Of a DNA stretch of 64,000 nucleotides, positions 8,495 to 18,107 are shown one piece after another. The DNA is from Pseudomonas sp. BCA17 (GTDB lineage: Bacteria; Pseudomonadota; Gammaproteobacteria; Pseudomonadales; Pseudomonadaceae). Each line of letters starts with the position of its first letter. Position 1 is the stretch's first letter. The position numbers and the translations under genes were made by a program. Where the stretch lies: contig NZ_SGWI01000001.1 of the NCBI RefSeq assembly GCF_004519405.1, positions 1,240,001-1,304,000 on the forward strand, given 5' to 3'. The notes beneath the pieces were generated by a model that worked only from the letters and a program-made list of their open reading frames with translations, ran no database searches and was not told where the DNA came from.

Positions 8495-11299
8495 CTGCCG
8501 ATGCGATTGAAAAGTTATCTGCTCCAGATCAACCCCGTCCTTTCCCGACCCGAAGCAGCCAGAAGGCTGCTTCGTACGTTTGCCACCGTGTTATTGATCG
8601 GCATCCTGAGCGGGGTCTATACCTTCCTGCTGTCCACCTTCAACAACGACATCTCCCAGCGACGCGGCTACATGAGCAGCGCCATCGCCGAGGCACACAC
8701 TTTTTTCACCAATCGCGAGGCCTTGCTCGAAAGCCTCAGCCTGTCGGCCGTGCGCAAACAGGCGCGGATCTACCCGCCCTCCCCGGAAGAAGAACACCTG
8801 CAACTGGGCGACATGCCCGGCAACCAGTGGAGCATCTGGCTCACCGCGCGCATGCGCGACTACCTCAAGGCCAAGCAACTCAACCTGCTCTATGTGAACG
8901 CCGGTCCCAGCCCACAGGTGATGCGCCTGTACAACTCGACCGCGCAGGCATTGCCTATTTCCAAGTGCATGCTCAACCGCCTGAAGGCCCTGCAACGTAG
9001 CAACCCGACCATGCTCGGGGAGCTATGGCTCAGTGACAGGACCGAGCACCACTCGCACCTGTACGTGTTTACCCGGCTGGATGAGCGCGATGTCAATTCA
9101 GGTTGGCTCGGCCTGGAGATGGAAAGCCGCGAGGTCTCCTCGGCGCTCAGCGACCAGAGCGCCGGCGAGTTCATGATGCTCAATTCCCAAGGCATGCTGG
9201 TATTCACCAACAGTGCCGATACGCGCCTGAGCCAACAACGCCTCAAGCCTGGAGAAGACAGCTTTTTCGGATTTGTCGGCAACGGCTGGTTGCCCGACCA
9301 CCTGGTGATCCGCAAGCACTTGAAATCCTCCGACTGGCAATTGATGTATTCCATCGATCTGCGTGCGGTAGTCATCGGTCTATGGAAGCAACTGCTCGGT
9401 TCATTGTTATTCTGCCTGTTCAGCCTCACGCTGATCTGGCTGGTGATGCGCCGGGTCGACCAGCGCTTCATCATCCCGTCGATCCATCGCATCCAGGCCT
9501 TGATCGAAAGCGAAGCCTTTGGCCGCGATGTCATCCAGACCGCGCCGGTCGCCTTGTGTGTACTGCGCCGTACCGACGGCCAGGTGGTGCTGGAGAACAC
9601 CCTGGCCCAGCAATGGCTGGGCAACGGCCCGGAACGCGAAACCCTGCGCGACGGCTGGATCGAGCAAGCCTTTGCCGGCGAACCTTCCGAACGCAGCGAC
9701 TACTTTGAAACCGTCGACGGTCGCCACCTGTACCTGAGCAGCGTGCCCACCCGCTACAAAGGCGAAGACGTGCTGTTTTGCGCCTTCAGCGACCTCAGCG
9801 CCCGCAAACAGGTCGAGGCCGCGCTGGAAGAAGCCCGGCAATCGGCGGATGCCGCCAATGCTGCGAAAACCCTGTTCCTGGCGACCATGAGTCATGAGAT
9901 CCGCACGCCCTTATACGGAGTGCTGGGCACCCTGGAACTGTTGGCCCGAACCCAACTGGATACCCAGCAGAAAGACTACCTGCATGCCATCGAAGGCTCG
10001 TCCGCCACGCTGCTGCAACTGATCTGCGATGTGCTCGACGTATCGAAGATCGAGGCCGGGCAACTGGCGCTGGAGATGAGTGAGTTCTCACCGTTGGACC
10101 TGGTGCATGAAATCATCCAGGGCTACGCCGCGGCCGCCCAGGCTAAAGGCTTGCAGCTGTATGCCTGCCTCGATCCCAAGTTGCCCGAGCGGTTGATTGG
10201 CGATGTGACGCGTATCCGCCAGATCCTCAACAACCTGCTCAATAATGCGGTGAAATTCACCGATTACGGGCGGGTGGTGCTACGGGTCAAGGTGCTCGGC
10301 CGCGACGGCGAGCGCTCCAGTGTGTTGTGGCAAGTCTCGGACACCGGCAAAGGCATCGCCCAGGAAGACCAGGCGATGATTTTCGAGCCGTTTTACCAGA
10401 GCGAAGGCAACACTAATGTGGTCGCCGGCACCGGGCTGGGCCTGCCGATCTGCCAGCGCCTGACCGAGTTGATGAACGGCTCGCTGCGCATGGTCAGCGA
10501 ACTGGGCCTGGGCAGCAGCTTCAGCCTTACCCTGCCGCTGGAAGAAGCGCCTACCCTGCCGATGAGTGCATTACTGGCCGACACCATTTATGTCGCCTCC
10601 CCCATTCCGGAACTCGCCCACGCCATCAGCGGTTGGCTGCGGCGCTGGGGCGCACGGGCCCAGGCCGGCCTGCCGACCCTGCCCGACCAGAACCTGCTGC
10701 TGCAATTGCACCCCGGCAGCGTCGACCCATTGCTGGCACCCGACTGGCCGGGGCCGGTGATCCATGTCAGCAGCAACGCCTGCACCAGCGTGGAAGCCGA
10801 GGCCGGCGCGTGGCACGTCAACCTCAACCACCTCGGTGCGATCCATCAGGCAGTCAGCCAGGCCCAGGGGCTGTGGGTGGCCCGCAGCGATGAGCAAACG
10901 CGCCAGCGCGATGTCGACGCACTCAACCTGCACCTGTTGGTGGCCGAGGACAACATCATCAACCAACTGATATTGCGCGACCAACTCGAAGAACTCGGCT
11001 GCACGGTGGAGCTGGCAGCCGATGGCCAGGAGGCGCTGCAGTTGTACAGCGCCGGGCATTTCGACGTGGTGCTGACCGACGTCAACATGCCCCACATCAA
11101 CGGATATGAACTGGCGCGCGAACTGCGCCGCCAGGGCTGCCCGTTGCCGATTATCGGAGCCACCGCCAACGCCATGCGCGGCGAGGCCGACCTGTGCCTG
11201 GCCGCCGGCATGAACCACTGCCTGGTCAAACCCTTTGCGTTGCGGGCTCTATTCAATTCCCTGGCGCCTTATGCACGGATCACCCATGAAGCCCCTTAG
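8465..11299 (+). CDS. Hybrid sensor histidine kinase (PvrS/RocS-like), membrane-bound
   Basis: 944 residues. TM1 is about residues 36-57, a periplasmic sensor region runs to about 300, and TM2 is about 302-325 ([15 protein letters not shown]). A PAS-like region ([17 protein letters not shown]) follows. HisKA carries the phospho-His H477 in [11 protein letters not shown]. The HATPase has N box [11 protein letters not shown] and G boxes DTGKGIA / GTGLGLPI. A receiver from about 822 has D872 in LTDVNMP. No Hpt domain is visible, so phosphate would pass through another protein, probably the Hpt of the second kinase. It overlaps the REC-EAL gene by 14 bases. A start at 8501 (MRLKSYLLQ) is possible. 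Confidence 0.93.
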   Translation: MPLAAICHYSLPMRLKSYLLQINPVLSRPEAARRLLRTFATVLLIGILSGVYTFLLSTFNNDISQRRGYMSSAIAEAHTFFTNREALLESLSLSAVRKQARIYPPSPEEEHLQLGDMPGNQWSIWLTARMRDYLKAKQLNLLYVNAGPSPQVMRLYNSTAQALPISKCMLNRLKALQRSNPTMLGELWLSDRTEHHSHLYVFTRLDERDVNSGWLGLEMESREVSSALSDQSAGEFMMLNSQGMLVFTNSADTRLSQQRLKPGEDSFFGFVGNGWLPDHLVIRKHLKSSDWQLMYSIDLRAVVIGLWKQLLGSLLFCLFSLTLIWLVMRRVDQRFIIPSIHRIQALIESEAFGRDVIQTAPVALCVLRRTDGQVVLENTLAQQWLGNGPERETLRDGWIEQAFAGEPSERSDYFETVDGRHLYLSSVPTRYKGEDVLFCAFSDLSARKQVEAALEEARQSADAANAAKTLFLATMSHEIRTPLYGVLGTLELLARTQLDTQQKDYLHAIEGSSATLLQLICDVLDVSKIEAGQLALEMSEFSPLDLVHEIIQGYAAAAQAKGLQLYACLDPKLPERLIGDVTRIRQILNNLLNNAVKFTDYGRVVLRVKVLGRDGERSSVLWQVSDTGKGIAQEDQAMIFEPFYQSEGNTNVVAGTGLGLPICQRLTELMNGSLRMVSELGLGSSFSLTLPLEEAPTLPMSALLADTIYVASPIPELAHAISGWLRRWGARAQAGLPTLPDQNLLLQLHPGSVDPLLAPDWPGPVIHVSSNACTSVEAEAGAWHVNLNHLGAIHQAVSQAQGLWVARSDEQTRQRDVDALNLHLLVAEDNIINQLILRDQLEELGCTVELAADGQEALQLYSAGHFDVVLTDVNMPHINGYELARELRRQGCPLPIIGATANAMRGEADLCLAAGMNHCLVKPFALRALFNSLAPYARITHEAP

Positions 11300-12479
11300 T
11301 ATTTTGATTGTCGAGGATCATCCCCTGCAGCACATCTACCTGCAGCACCTGCTCACTGAGTTGGGGGATTTCAGGCTCGAAACCGCCGAGGATGGCAAAC
11401 AAGCACTGGAGCGTCTGCGCCAGCGGGATTTCGATTTGGTACTGACCGACCTGCTGATGCCCGGCATGGACGGCGTGCAATTCATCCAGTGCCTGGCCAA
11501 CCTGCGCTGCAAACCGGCCCTGGCGATCATGAGCGCAGCCTCGCGGCGCATGCTGATGGCGGCCAGCCTGGTGGCGAAAAACCTTGATGTCGAAGTGATC
11601 GGGCTGATCTCCAAACCGGTCGCCGTCGAGGCCCTGCGCAGCCTGGTTGAGCAACTCAAGAACAAAATGCACCAGCCCTCTCCCGACTTGACCGAGTACC
11701 TGGACATCGACCGTCAGACGTTGATCCAGGCCATGAGCAACGGCCAGCTCCAAGCGTGGTTCCAACCGAAAAAATCCCTGGCCAACGGTCGTATTGTTGC
11801 CGCCGAAGCCCTGGTGCGCTGGATGCATCCCGAGCAAGGTGTGATGCTGCCGGCCGCGTTCCTGCCGGCGATCAAGGCGTTCGAGCTGGAGGAGCGCCTG
11901 TTGTGGGTGGTGCTCAAGCAGGCCATTCACGCCCAGGAGCGTTGGCGCCAGCGCGGTTATGAAATACCGGTGTCGATCAACCTGCCCACACACTTGCTCA
12001 ACAGTCATGACCTGGCCGACCGCCTGCTGGAGTTCGTGCTGCACTACGATGGCATTCCCGGAATGATTTGCTTCGAGCTGATGGAGTGCTCGGTGCCGCA
12101 GGACATCAGTAACTTCTACGCCGGAGCCTGCCGCCTGCGTATCAAGGGCTTCGGACTGTCCCAGGATGATTTCGGAAAAGGCTACAGTTCATACCTCAAC
12201 CTGGTGTCCACCCCGTTCACCGAACTGAAGATCGACCAGGCCCTGGTCCAGGGCAGCCACGACAACGAAGGCATGGCCCAGGCGCTGGCGAGCATCATCG
12301 CGCTGGGCCGCAAACTCGGCCTGACCGTGGTCGCCGAAGGCGTGGAAACACCCCAGCAACTGGCCCTGCTGCGCAAGATCGACTGCAATCAGGTACAAGG
12401 CTTCCTGATCTCCCATGCGGTGTCTTCAGACCAATTTCAGCAGCTACTGAACAATGATGGCCCCGCGACATCTCACTAG
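11286..12479 (+). CDS. Response regulator with EAL c-di-GMP phosphodiesterase domain (PvrR/RocR-like)
   Basis: 397 residues. The receiver (about 1-125) has VEDHP at the acidic pocket and D55 in [11 protein letters not shown]. The EAL domain (about 145-390) keeps the catalytic set: EALVRW, SINLP (Asn), [25 protein letters not shown] and VQGFLIS. It is therefore predicted to hydrolyse c-di-GMP. Its start codon lies within the end of the kinase gene, implying coupled translation. By analogy with PvrR and RocR it would lower c-di-GMP and counteract fimbrial regulators when phosphorylated by the adjacent kinases (family knowledge plus inference). Confidence 0.93.
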   Translation: MKPLSILIVEDHPLQHIYLQHLLTELGDFRLETAEDGKQALERLRQRDFDLVLTDLLMPGMDGVQFIQCLANLRCKPALAIMSAASRRMLMAASLVAKNLDVEVIGLISKPVAVEALRSLVEQLKNKMHQPSPDLTEYLDIDRQTLIQAMSNGQLQAWFQPKKSLANGRIVAAEALVRWMHPEQGVMLPAAFLPAIKAFELEERLLWVVLKQAIHAQERWRQRGYEIPVSINLPTHLLNSHDLADRLLEFVLHYDGIPGMICFELMECSVPQDISNFYAGACRLRIKGFGLSQDDFGKGYSSYLNLVSTPFTELKIDQALVQGSHDNEGMAQALASIIALGRKLGLTVVAEGVETPQQLALLRKIDCNQVQGFLISHAVSSDQFQQLLNNDGPATSH

Positions 12480-12560
12480 CTGACGGCCCCGGATCATTTG
12501 CCTTTTTAAGGGCTAAGCTCCATCCAGCGCCGATTTATCCAGCGCCTGCGGAAACCCCAG

Positions 12561-15500
12561 ATGAAGCACAACAACGCGATCCTCGAAGCCTTTACCCGTA
12601 GCTCTGTACGCCTGAATAAAGGCCTGATGGTGCTGATTGGAATCGCTTTGCTGCTGCTCCTCAGCAACTACTGGTCACTGCAACGGGGAATCGAGACCCG
12701 CTACGGCGCCACGCGCTTTCACTTCGCGCGGCTGATGGAAAACTTCGCTGAGCAGCAAACCTACCTCAAGAGCCTGACTCACCCGGGCATACAGGCCGAA
12801 CTGTTGCGTGCCACTCACGTTCAGGTCAGCCTGAAAAGCCGCATGGTCGACAACCGCCGCACGCTGTACGAAGGCCAGAAGTACTCGTTTTCGGTGCCGT
12901 TCAGCGTCAAGTTCGATGAGCAGCAGGTCGGTGTCGCCGCCAGACCGCCGATTTTTGCCTTGGGTGCGCACCTGACCAGCTACTACAGCGCCTTCTGGTC
13001 CTCGTCGCCGTACGAGGCGCCGCAAACCTTCCTGCTCAACCGCCAGACAAACTACACCATCACCATTCCGTCCGTGGGTTACCAGCGACGGGAAACTACC
13101 GAGGAAACTGGCAACCTGGTGGCGTTGGTCAAGGCCGTGCAAAACACCCTCGCGCAGACGCCGCAGCCGCTGGAGGAAGATCGCGTGTACTGGCAGACCG
13201 GACCAGAACCCGGACACCTGCTGGCCTATATCGGCCTGCCACTCGACGGTCAGGGCCAGGCGGTGGTGGGCACCTTGCTCGACCTGGCGCAGGTCGACGA
13301 CGTGCAGCGTGCCCTGGATCACTCGGCATTTGATCGCTTCACCCTGATTGCACCCGACGGCAACCGATTGATCGGACCCGCGACACTGGCGCCACTCAGT
13401 GATGGCGTGCACTTCACCGCCCAGGGCTTCGAATTCAAGATTACCCAGGCCGGCGACCAGCCCTGGAGCGCGGTCTACGGCCTGGATTACTCGCACTTCT
13501 TCCATTCCGCCGTATGGCCGCTGAGTACGCTTACGCTACTGCTGGCCAGTTTGATCACCCTGGGTTGGGCCGGCAGCCGTTGGTATCGGCGCCAGGTAAT
13601 CACGCCGGCGCGCCTGGCCCATGAACACATTGCCGAAAGCGTGGCATTCAGCCGCGTTGTCATCGACACCGCCCCCACCGGCCTGTGTGTGGTGCGGCGC
13701 AGCGACGGCAAGGTATTGATCGAAAACCAGCGTGCCCAGCAATGGCCAGGCAGCGCTCGCCTGGTGGCGGCCATGGCCGGTCAACATGAGCATGCCGAGA
13801 ACGGCGAGACGCATCTGGAGATCGAAGGCCGGCACCTGCAAATCGGCTTCGTGTCGACCCGCTACCAAGCGGAAAACGTGCGGTTGTACGCGTTCAACGA
13901 CATCACTCGGCATGTCGAAGATGCCCAGGCGCTGGAAGAGGCGCGCCACGCTGCCGATACCGCCAACAAGGCCAAGACGCTGTTCCTGGCGACCATGAGC
14001 CATGAAATCCGCACACCGCTGTATGGCGTCCTCGGCACCCTGGAATTGCTCGGCCTGACGGACCTGAACCCGCACCAGCAAACCTACCTGCACACCATCC
14101 AGCGCTCGTCCGCCACGCTCTTTCAACTGATCAGCGATGTGCTGGATGTATCGAAGATCGAGTCCGGGCAAATGGTGATAGAAGCCATGGATTTCTGCCC
14201 ACTGGACATACTCGAAGATACGCTGCACACCTATGCCGCATCCGCCCAACGCAAAGGGTTGCAGCTGTACAGCTGCATCGACCCGCAGTTGCCGGACGGC
14301 GTAATAGGCGACCCGATACGCATTCGCCAGATCCTCAACAACCTGGTGAGCAATGCCATCAAGTTCACCGACTCCGGACGTGTAGTCATTCGTGCCCGAG
14401 TGACAGGGCGCGATGCCGACAACGTCGACCTTGAATGGCAAGTCGCCGACTCCGGCGTCGGTATTCCCGAGGCACAGCAGGCCAAACTGTTCGATCTGTT
14501 CTACCAGGCGCCGGATACGGCCTGCGAAGGTGGCGCAGGCCTGGGGCTGCCTATATGCCGGTGGCTGGCGCAGATGATGCAGGGTGAAATCAGGGTGGTC
14601 AGCGAGCCGGGCCTGGGCAGCAGTTTCACCTTGAAGATGCGCCTGCCACTGTGCGGCGGCACGCTGCCCAACCTGCCACTGATCGAACCGAGCTCGACGC
14701 CGGTGTATGTGCAGGCACCGGTACTTGAGCTGGCGCAGGCAACGAGCGACTGGCTCAATCGCCTGGGTATTGCCGCGGTTCTGGCAGCGACCGCACAGGA
14801 AAAACACCACCGCCACGCGGTATTGGTCGACCTGCTGCCCAACGAGCCCTTGCACCCCTGGCCCGGCCAGCGTGTGCTCTGCCTGCCAGGTGCGCACAGC
14901 CCGCCGCTGTACACGGCGCAAGGTTGGGTGGTGGATATGCACGACGTGCGTACGCTCGCCGCCACCGTGTCACTGGCGCAGCACGGCAAGCATGAACAAC
15001 TGGCGGCGGCACAGCCACAAAGCGCGGGGCAATTGGGGTTGCGCATCCTGGTGGCCGAGGACAACCCGGTCAACCAGGCGATCATCAAGGAACAGCTTGA
15101 GGCGCTTGGTTGTTCGGTGACCCTGGCCGCCAACGGCGAGCAGGCGCTGCAACTGTGGCAACCGCAGGTCTTTGACCTGGTGCTGACTGACGTGAATATG
15201 CCGTTGATGAACGGCTATGAACTGGCCAGGGCGCTCCGTGAGCATGACCCGCACTTGCCGATCCTCGGCGTGACCGCCAATGCAATGCGCGAGGAAGGCA
15301 TGCGCTGCCTGGCGGTGGGCATGAACGCCTGGATCGTCAAACCCCTGAGCTTGCAAACCTTGCGCGCCCAGTTGATCAAGTGGTGCCGGGTCAAGCCGCC
15401 GCCGGAGCCTGTAGCCGAGGTTTTCGATGACGGCGTGCAACTGTCGGACAAGATGCGCGCGCTGTTCATCAGCACTGTGCAGCAAGACCTGCGGCGCATC

Positions 15501-15734
15501 GGCGCAGCGCTGGAACAACGCGATGCCCACAGCCTCGGGCACCACCTGCACTCAGTCGCCGGCGCCCTGGGCGCCGTGCAGGCAGTGGCGCTGTCCCAGG
15601 CCTGCATCGAACTGGAAAGCGCACTCAACAGCAGCAGCCTCAACACCGCACTGGTACTCAAGGTGAAGGCTGTCATGCAGCGAATGTCGGCCATTCTGGA
15701 GACACTCCAGCCTGGGCACACTTCACTCACTTGA
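12561..15734 (+). CDS. Hybrid sensor histidine kinase with receiver and Hpt domains (RcsC/RocS-like)
   Basis: 1057 residues, paralogous to the kinase at 8465. TM segments are near residues 20-37 and 318-340, with a periplasmic region between. The cytoplasmic order is a PAS-like segment, HisKA (H481 in [11 protein letters not shown]), HATPase ([27 protein letters not shown]), receiver (D877 in [11 protein letters not shown]), and a C-terminal Hpt with H994 in [13 protein letters not shown]. This is the complete internal phosphorelay, expected to hand phosphate to the LuxR-type regulator that follows. The spacing to the EAL gene is about 80 bases. Confidence 0.94.
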   Translation: MKHNNAILEAFTRSSVRLNKGLMVLIGIALLLLLSNYWSLQRGIETRYGATRFHFARLMENFAEQQTYLKSLTHPGIQAELLRATHVQVSLKSRMVDNRRTLYEGQKYSFSVPFSVKFDEQQVGVAARPPIFALGAHLTSYYSAFWSSSPYEAPQTFLLNRQTNYTITIPSVGYQRRETTEETGNLVALVKAVQNTLAQTPQPLEEDRVYWQTGPEPGHLLAYIGLPLDGQGQAVVGTLLDLAQVDDVQRALDHSAFDRFTLIAPDGNRLIGPATLAPLSDGVHFTAQGFEFKITQAGDQPWSAVYGLDYSHFFHSAVWPLSTLTLLLASLITLGWAGSRWYRRQVITPARLAHEHIAESVAFSRVVIDTAPTGLCVVRRSDGKVLIENQRAQQWPGSARLVAAMAGQHEHAENGETHLEIEGRHLQIGFVSTRYQAENVRLYAFNDITRHVEDAQALEEARHAADTANKAKTLFLATMSHEIRTPLYGVLGTLELLGLTDLNPHQQTYLHTIQRSSATLFQLISDVLDVSKIESGQMVIEAMDFCPLDILEDTLHTYAASAQRKGLQLYSCIDPQLPDGVIGDPIRIRQILNNLVSNAIKFTDSGRVVIRARVTGRDADNVDLEWQVADSGVGIPEAQQAKLFDLFYQAPDTACEGGAGLGLPICRWLAQMMQGEIRVVSEPGLGSSFTLKMRLPLCGGTLPNLPLIEPSSTPVYVQAPVLELAQATSDWLNRLGIAAVLAATAQEKHHRHAVLVDLLPNEPLHPWPGQRVLCLPGAHSPPLYTAQGWVVDMHDVRTLAATVSLAQHGKHEQLAAAQPQSAGQLGLRILVAEDNPVNQAIIKEQLEALGCSVTLAANGEQALQLWQPQVFDLVLTDVNMPLMNGYELARALREHDPHLPILGVTANAMREEGMRCLAVGMNAWIVKPLSLQTLRAQLIKWCRVKPPPEPVAEVFDDGVQLSDKMRALFISTVQQDLRRIGAALEQRDAHSLGHHLHSVAGALGAVQAVALSQACIELESALNSSSLNTALVLKVKAVMQRMSAILETLQPGHTSLT

Positions 15735-15757
15735 ACTGGCATTACGGACGGCCCCTT

Positions 15758-16405
15758 ATGAAAACATTCAACGTGGTTATCGCGGACGATCACCCGATCG
15801 TGCTGCTCGGTGTACGCGAATTGGTGGAGCGCGATACGCGCTTTGCGGTCGTGGGCGAGGCCGTCTGTTCGGCGGGCTTGATCGAGTTGCTGCAACACCA
15901 GGTAGTCAACATTGTGATCACCGATTACAACATGCCGGGCGACTCGCCCTACGGCGACGGCCTGAAGCTGGTGGAGTACCTGAAACGGCACTTTCCTCAG
16001 GTCCAAATCCTGATCCTGACGATGATTTCCAATCAGCTGATTCTCACCCGCCTGCAGGAGCTGGGGGTGGTCGGCATCATCCAGAAAAGCCAACTGCATA
16101 CCGAGATCCAACTGGCGCTCAAGGCGATTGCTCAACAAGGCACTTATCACAGCCTGGAGCCGGCCAAGACGTCGGTGATCGAAACGCTGACGGCCATCGA
16201 CGAGCGCTTTTCCACCTTGTCACCCAAAGAGTTTGAAATCCTGCGCTTATTTATTTCCGGCATGAGCGTAAGTGATATTGCGCGCTGCCAGAATCGAAGT
16301 TCTAAAACCATCAGCGCGCAAAAGATTTCAGCCATGCGAAAACTTGAAGTCAGCAGTGACCAAGACCTGTTGGCTTATTGCCTGGCGCGCAACATTTTCA
16401 ACTAA
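15758..16405 (+). CDS. LuxR/NarL-type response regulator (RcsB/RocA-like)
   Basis: 215 residues. The receiver has ADDHP at the acidic pocket, D56 in ITDYNMPGD and the conserved Lys in IIQKSQ. The C-terminal LuxR-type HTH (about residues 145-205) is LSPKEFEILRLFISGMSVSD... followed by RSSKTISAQKISAMRKL. I prefer the ATG at 15758 to the in-frame TTG at 15731, which overlaps the kinase stop. It is expected to receive phosphate from the Hpt of the upstream kinase and to control the fimbrial genes. The RcsB-like boxes at 6671, 8452 and 16507 are candidate targets (inference). Confidence 0.92.
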   Translation: MKTFNVVIADDHPIVLLGVRELVERDTRFAVVGEAVCSAGLIELLQHQVVNIVITDYNMPGDSPYGDGLKLVEYLKRHFPQVQILILTMISNQLILTRLQELGVVGIIQKSQLHTEIQLALKAIAQQGTYHSLEPAKTSVIETLTAIDERFSTLSPKEFEILRLFISGMSVSDIARCQNRSSKTISAQKISAMRKLEVSSDQDLLAYCLARNIFN

Positions 16406-16417
16406 CGAACAACTTGC

Positions 16418-16450
16418 AAGCCATTCCTGGACAATGGCTTCGCCCTTTAT
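16418..16450 (+). terminator. Hairpin after response-regulator gene, terminator-like
   Basis: A perfect 8-bp stem AAGCCATT / AATGGCTT with a 7-base loop begins 12 bases after the response-regulator stop. It is followed by a T-containing tract (CGCCCTTTATTT). It would separate regulator transcription from the pilin promoter. Confidence 0.5.
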
Positions 16451-16506
16451 TTACTGGCCTTAAACCCAATCGACCAGCGCAGCCTCCCCGCCTTTTGAGC
16501 CGCTTA

Positions 16507-16549
16507 TAAGAATCGTCTTATTTTCCCGCCTGCCGCCGCCCACTACTCT
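16507..16549 (+). promoter_or_regulatory. RcsB-box-like inverted repeat plus -10-like hexamer (site C, before major pilin)
   Basis: TAAGAATCGTCTTA at 16507-16520 is a near-perfect inverted repeat, and TACTCT at 16544-16549 follows at the same 37-base offset as at 8452. The predicted transcript start is about 16556, 46 bases before the pilin ATG. This is the strongest of the three copies and precedes the most highly expressed type of gene in such loci. Confidence 0.65.
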
Positions 16550-16601
16550 TTCCTGGCAGTTCAACAACAGTATTTCCCAACTAACACTTACGGACATCAT
16601 C

Positions 16602-17207
16602 ATGAAGAAGTTTTCCCTGGCTGTTATCGCCTCGGCCATTATCGCCGCTTCCGGCAGTGCGTTCGCCGAAGACCCGGTAACGCCCACTCCAACCCTGGGT
16701 GGCAGCGGCAAAATCACCTTCACCGGCGTCATCAACAACGACGCGTGCTCGGTAGACGGTGCCAACTCCGACCGCACCATCTCAGTCGATATGGGCAACG
16801 TTTCGATCAAGGACATGGGCACCGCAGAAAACCCGGCCGCCGGCCGCGTAACCGCCAAAGACTTCAACCTGAACGTCAACTGCAACAAAGGCACCAAGGT
16901 GGCGATGATCTTTGACGCGAACAACGGCGGTTCGGGCCTGGTCACCGGCAAGAAGGTCCTGGCGCTGAACGCCGGTTCCGCATCGGCGAAAAACGTCGGT
17001 ATCGCCCTGCTCGACAGCAACGGTGCACTGATCGACCTCAGCTCGCCGTCCACCGCGCGCATTGAAAGCACCATCCACGGCCAGGGTACTGAAGGCGGCG
17101 ACGCCACCTTGAGCTTCGCGGCCGCCTACGTCACCACCGCAGCCGCCGGCTCCGCCGTTGCCGGTCGTGGTGATGCGACCCTGCCGTTCATCCTGCAATA
17201 CGAATAA
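16602..17207 (+). CDS. Major fimbrial subunit (pilin)
   Basis: 201 residues with a clear signal peptide (MKKFSLAVIASAIIAASGSAFA, cleavage before EDP). It is a single type-1-pilin-like domain with GKITFTGVINNDACSVDG and a second Cys in NVNCNKG, forming the conserved pilin disulphide. The C-terminal alternating strand ends at FILQYE, as in CupA1/CupD1-type subunits. It is exported and polymerised through the usher encoded downstream. A terminator-like hairpin after the gene would favour excess pilin mRNA over chaperone and usher. Confidence 0.92.
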   Translation: MKKFSLAVIASAIIAASGSAFAEDPVTPTPTLGGSGKITFTGVINNDACSVDGANSDRTISVDMGNVSIKDMGTAENPAAGRVTAKDFNLNVNCNKGTKVAMIFDANNGGSGLVTGKKVLALNAGSASAKNVGIALLDSNGALIDLSSPSTARIESTIHGQGTEGGDATLSFAAAYVTTAAAGSAVAGRGDATLPFILQYE

Positions 17208-17229
17208 TCGGCGCACGAGCACCGAACGC

Positions 17230-17260
17230 GCGAGGCCCTGCGGCCTCGCCATTTTTCTTT
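17230..17260 (+). terminator. Intrinsic (probably partial) terminator between pilin and chaperone
   Basis: An 8-bp perfect stem GCGAGGCC / GGCCTCGC with loop CTGC is followed by CATTTTTCTTT. It lies 22 bases after the pilin stop and 22 bases before the chaperone start. This is the usual arrangement for making more pilin than assembly proteins. Confidence 0.8.
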
Positions 17261-17281
17261 CTGATCACACTGGAAAACCTC

Positions 17282-18022
17282 ATGCTGCCTCGTTCGATTG
17301 CTGCATGCCTGGGGCTGCTGGGCATGCTTTTGGCGACCCAGGCCAGCGCCAGCATTTCACTGAATGCCACCCGTATCGTGTTCGATGGCGACCACAAGGA
17401 AGCCAACATCACCGTGCGCAACGGCAACCAGGATGTGTTGGTGCAATCCTGGGTCGACATGAATGGCGCCAGCGCCAGCCGCGCGCCCTTCGCCGTCACG
17501 CCGCCCCTGGCCCGCGTGTTTGCCAAGGAGCAGCAACTGCTGCGAATTCTGTATGAAGGCACCGGCATGCCCACGGACCGTGAGTCGGTGGTGTGGCTCA
17601 ACGTACAGGAAATCCCCAAGGCCAGTGACGCCGAGAACACCTTGCAGTTGGCCATCCGCCAACGCATCAAGATTTTTTTCCGCCCTGCCGGCCTGCCCGG
17701 CAGCGCCTTGCAGGCCCCGGCACAGCTTGAGTGGGCATTGGTCCGCCACGGTGCGCAGACGCTGTTGAGCGTGAAAAACCCGACGCTGTATCACGTGTCG
17801 ATGGCCGACATCAAAGTGCAGGCGCAACTGGCGAGCGACTCCACCATGATCGCGCCCGGTGAGCACAAGCAATTTCCGCTCGGTGCCCTGCCCACCAGCG
17901 GCCCGGTGCAGTTGTCGTTCTACAGCATCAACGACTACGGCGCGCAGACTCACTACACCGCGCCCCTGTCCAGCGGCGTTTCGGCCCCCGCACGCGCCAC
18001 TGAATCACGTCTGGCCCCTTAA
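17282..18022 (+). CDS. Periplasmic fimbrial chaperone (PapD/FimC family), second copy
   Basis: 246 residues with signal peptide MLPRSIAACLGLLGMLLATQASA. The PapD-like N domain (ISLNATRIVFDGDHKEANIT) and the signature VWLNVQEIPKAS are followed by a C domain ending LSFYSINDYGAQT. A short extra Ala/Pro-rich tail ends at LAP. It is homologous to the chaperone at 6754, so the locus encodes two. This one sits between pilin and usher and is expected to serve the major subunit. Confidence 0.93.
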   Translation: MLPRSIAACLGLLGMLLATQASASISLNATRIVFDGDHKEANITVRNGNQDVLVQSWVDMNGASASRAPFAVTPPLARVFAKEQQLLRILYEGTGMPTDRESVVWLNVQEIPKASDAENTLQLAIRQRIKIFFRPAGLPGSALQAPAQLEWALVRHGAQTLLSVKNPTLYHVSMADIKVQAQLASDSTMIAPGEHKQFPLGALPTSGPVQLSFYSINDYGAQTHYTAPLSSGVSAPARATESRLAP

Positions 18023-18107
18023 GCATTTTCTCTAACCCCCGGGCGAACGCGGGGCGCGTATCTACGTGCCCGCCTGTTCGCTGAGGAGGGATGTCAAAGG
18101 TCTTCGC

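Noticed and set aside
13536..14942. Minus-strand open frame of 468 codons inside the second hybrid kinase
   Set aside because: Shadow of the kinase, whose HisKA, HATPase and receiver motifs are unambiguous on the plus strand.
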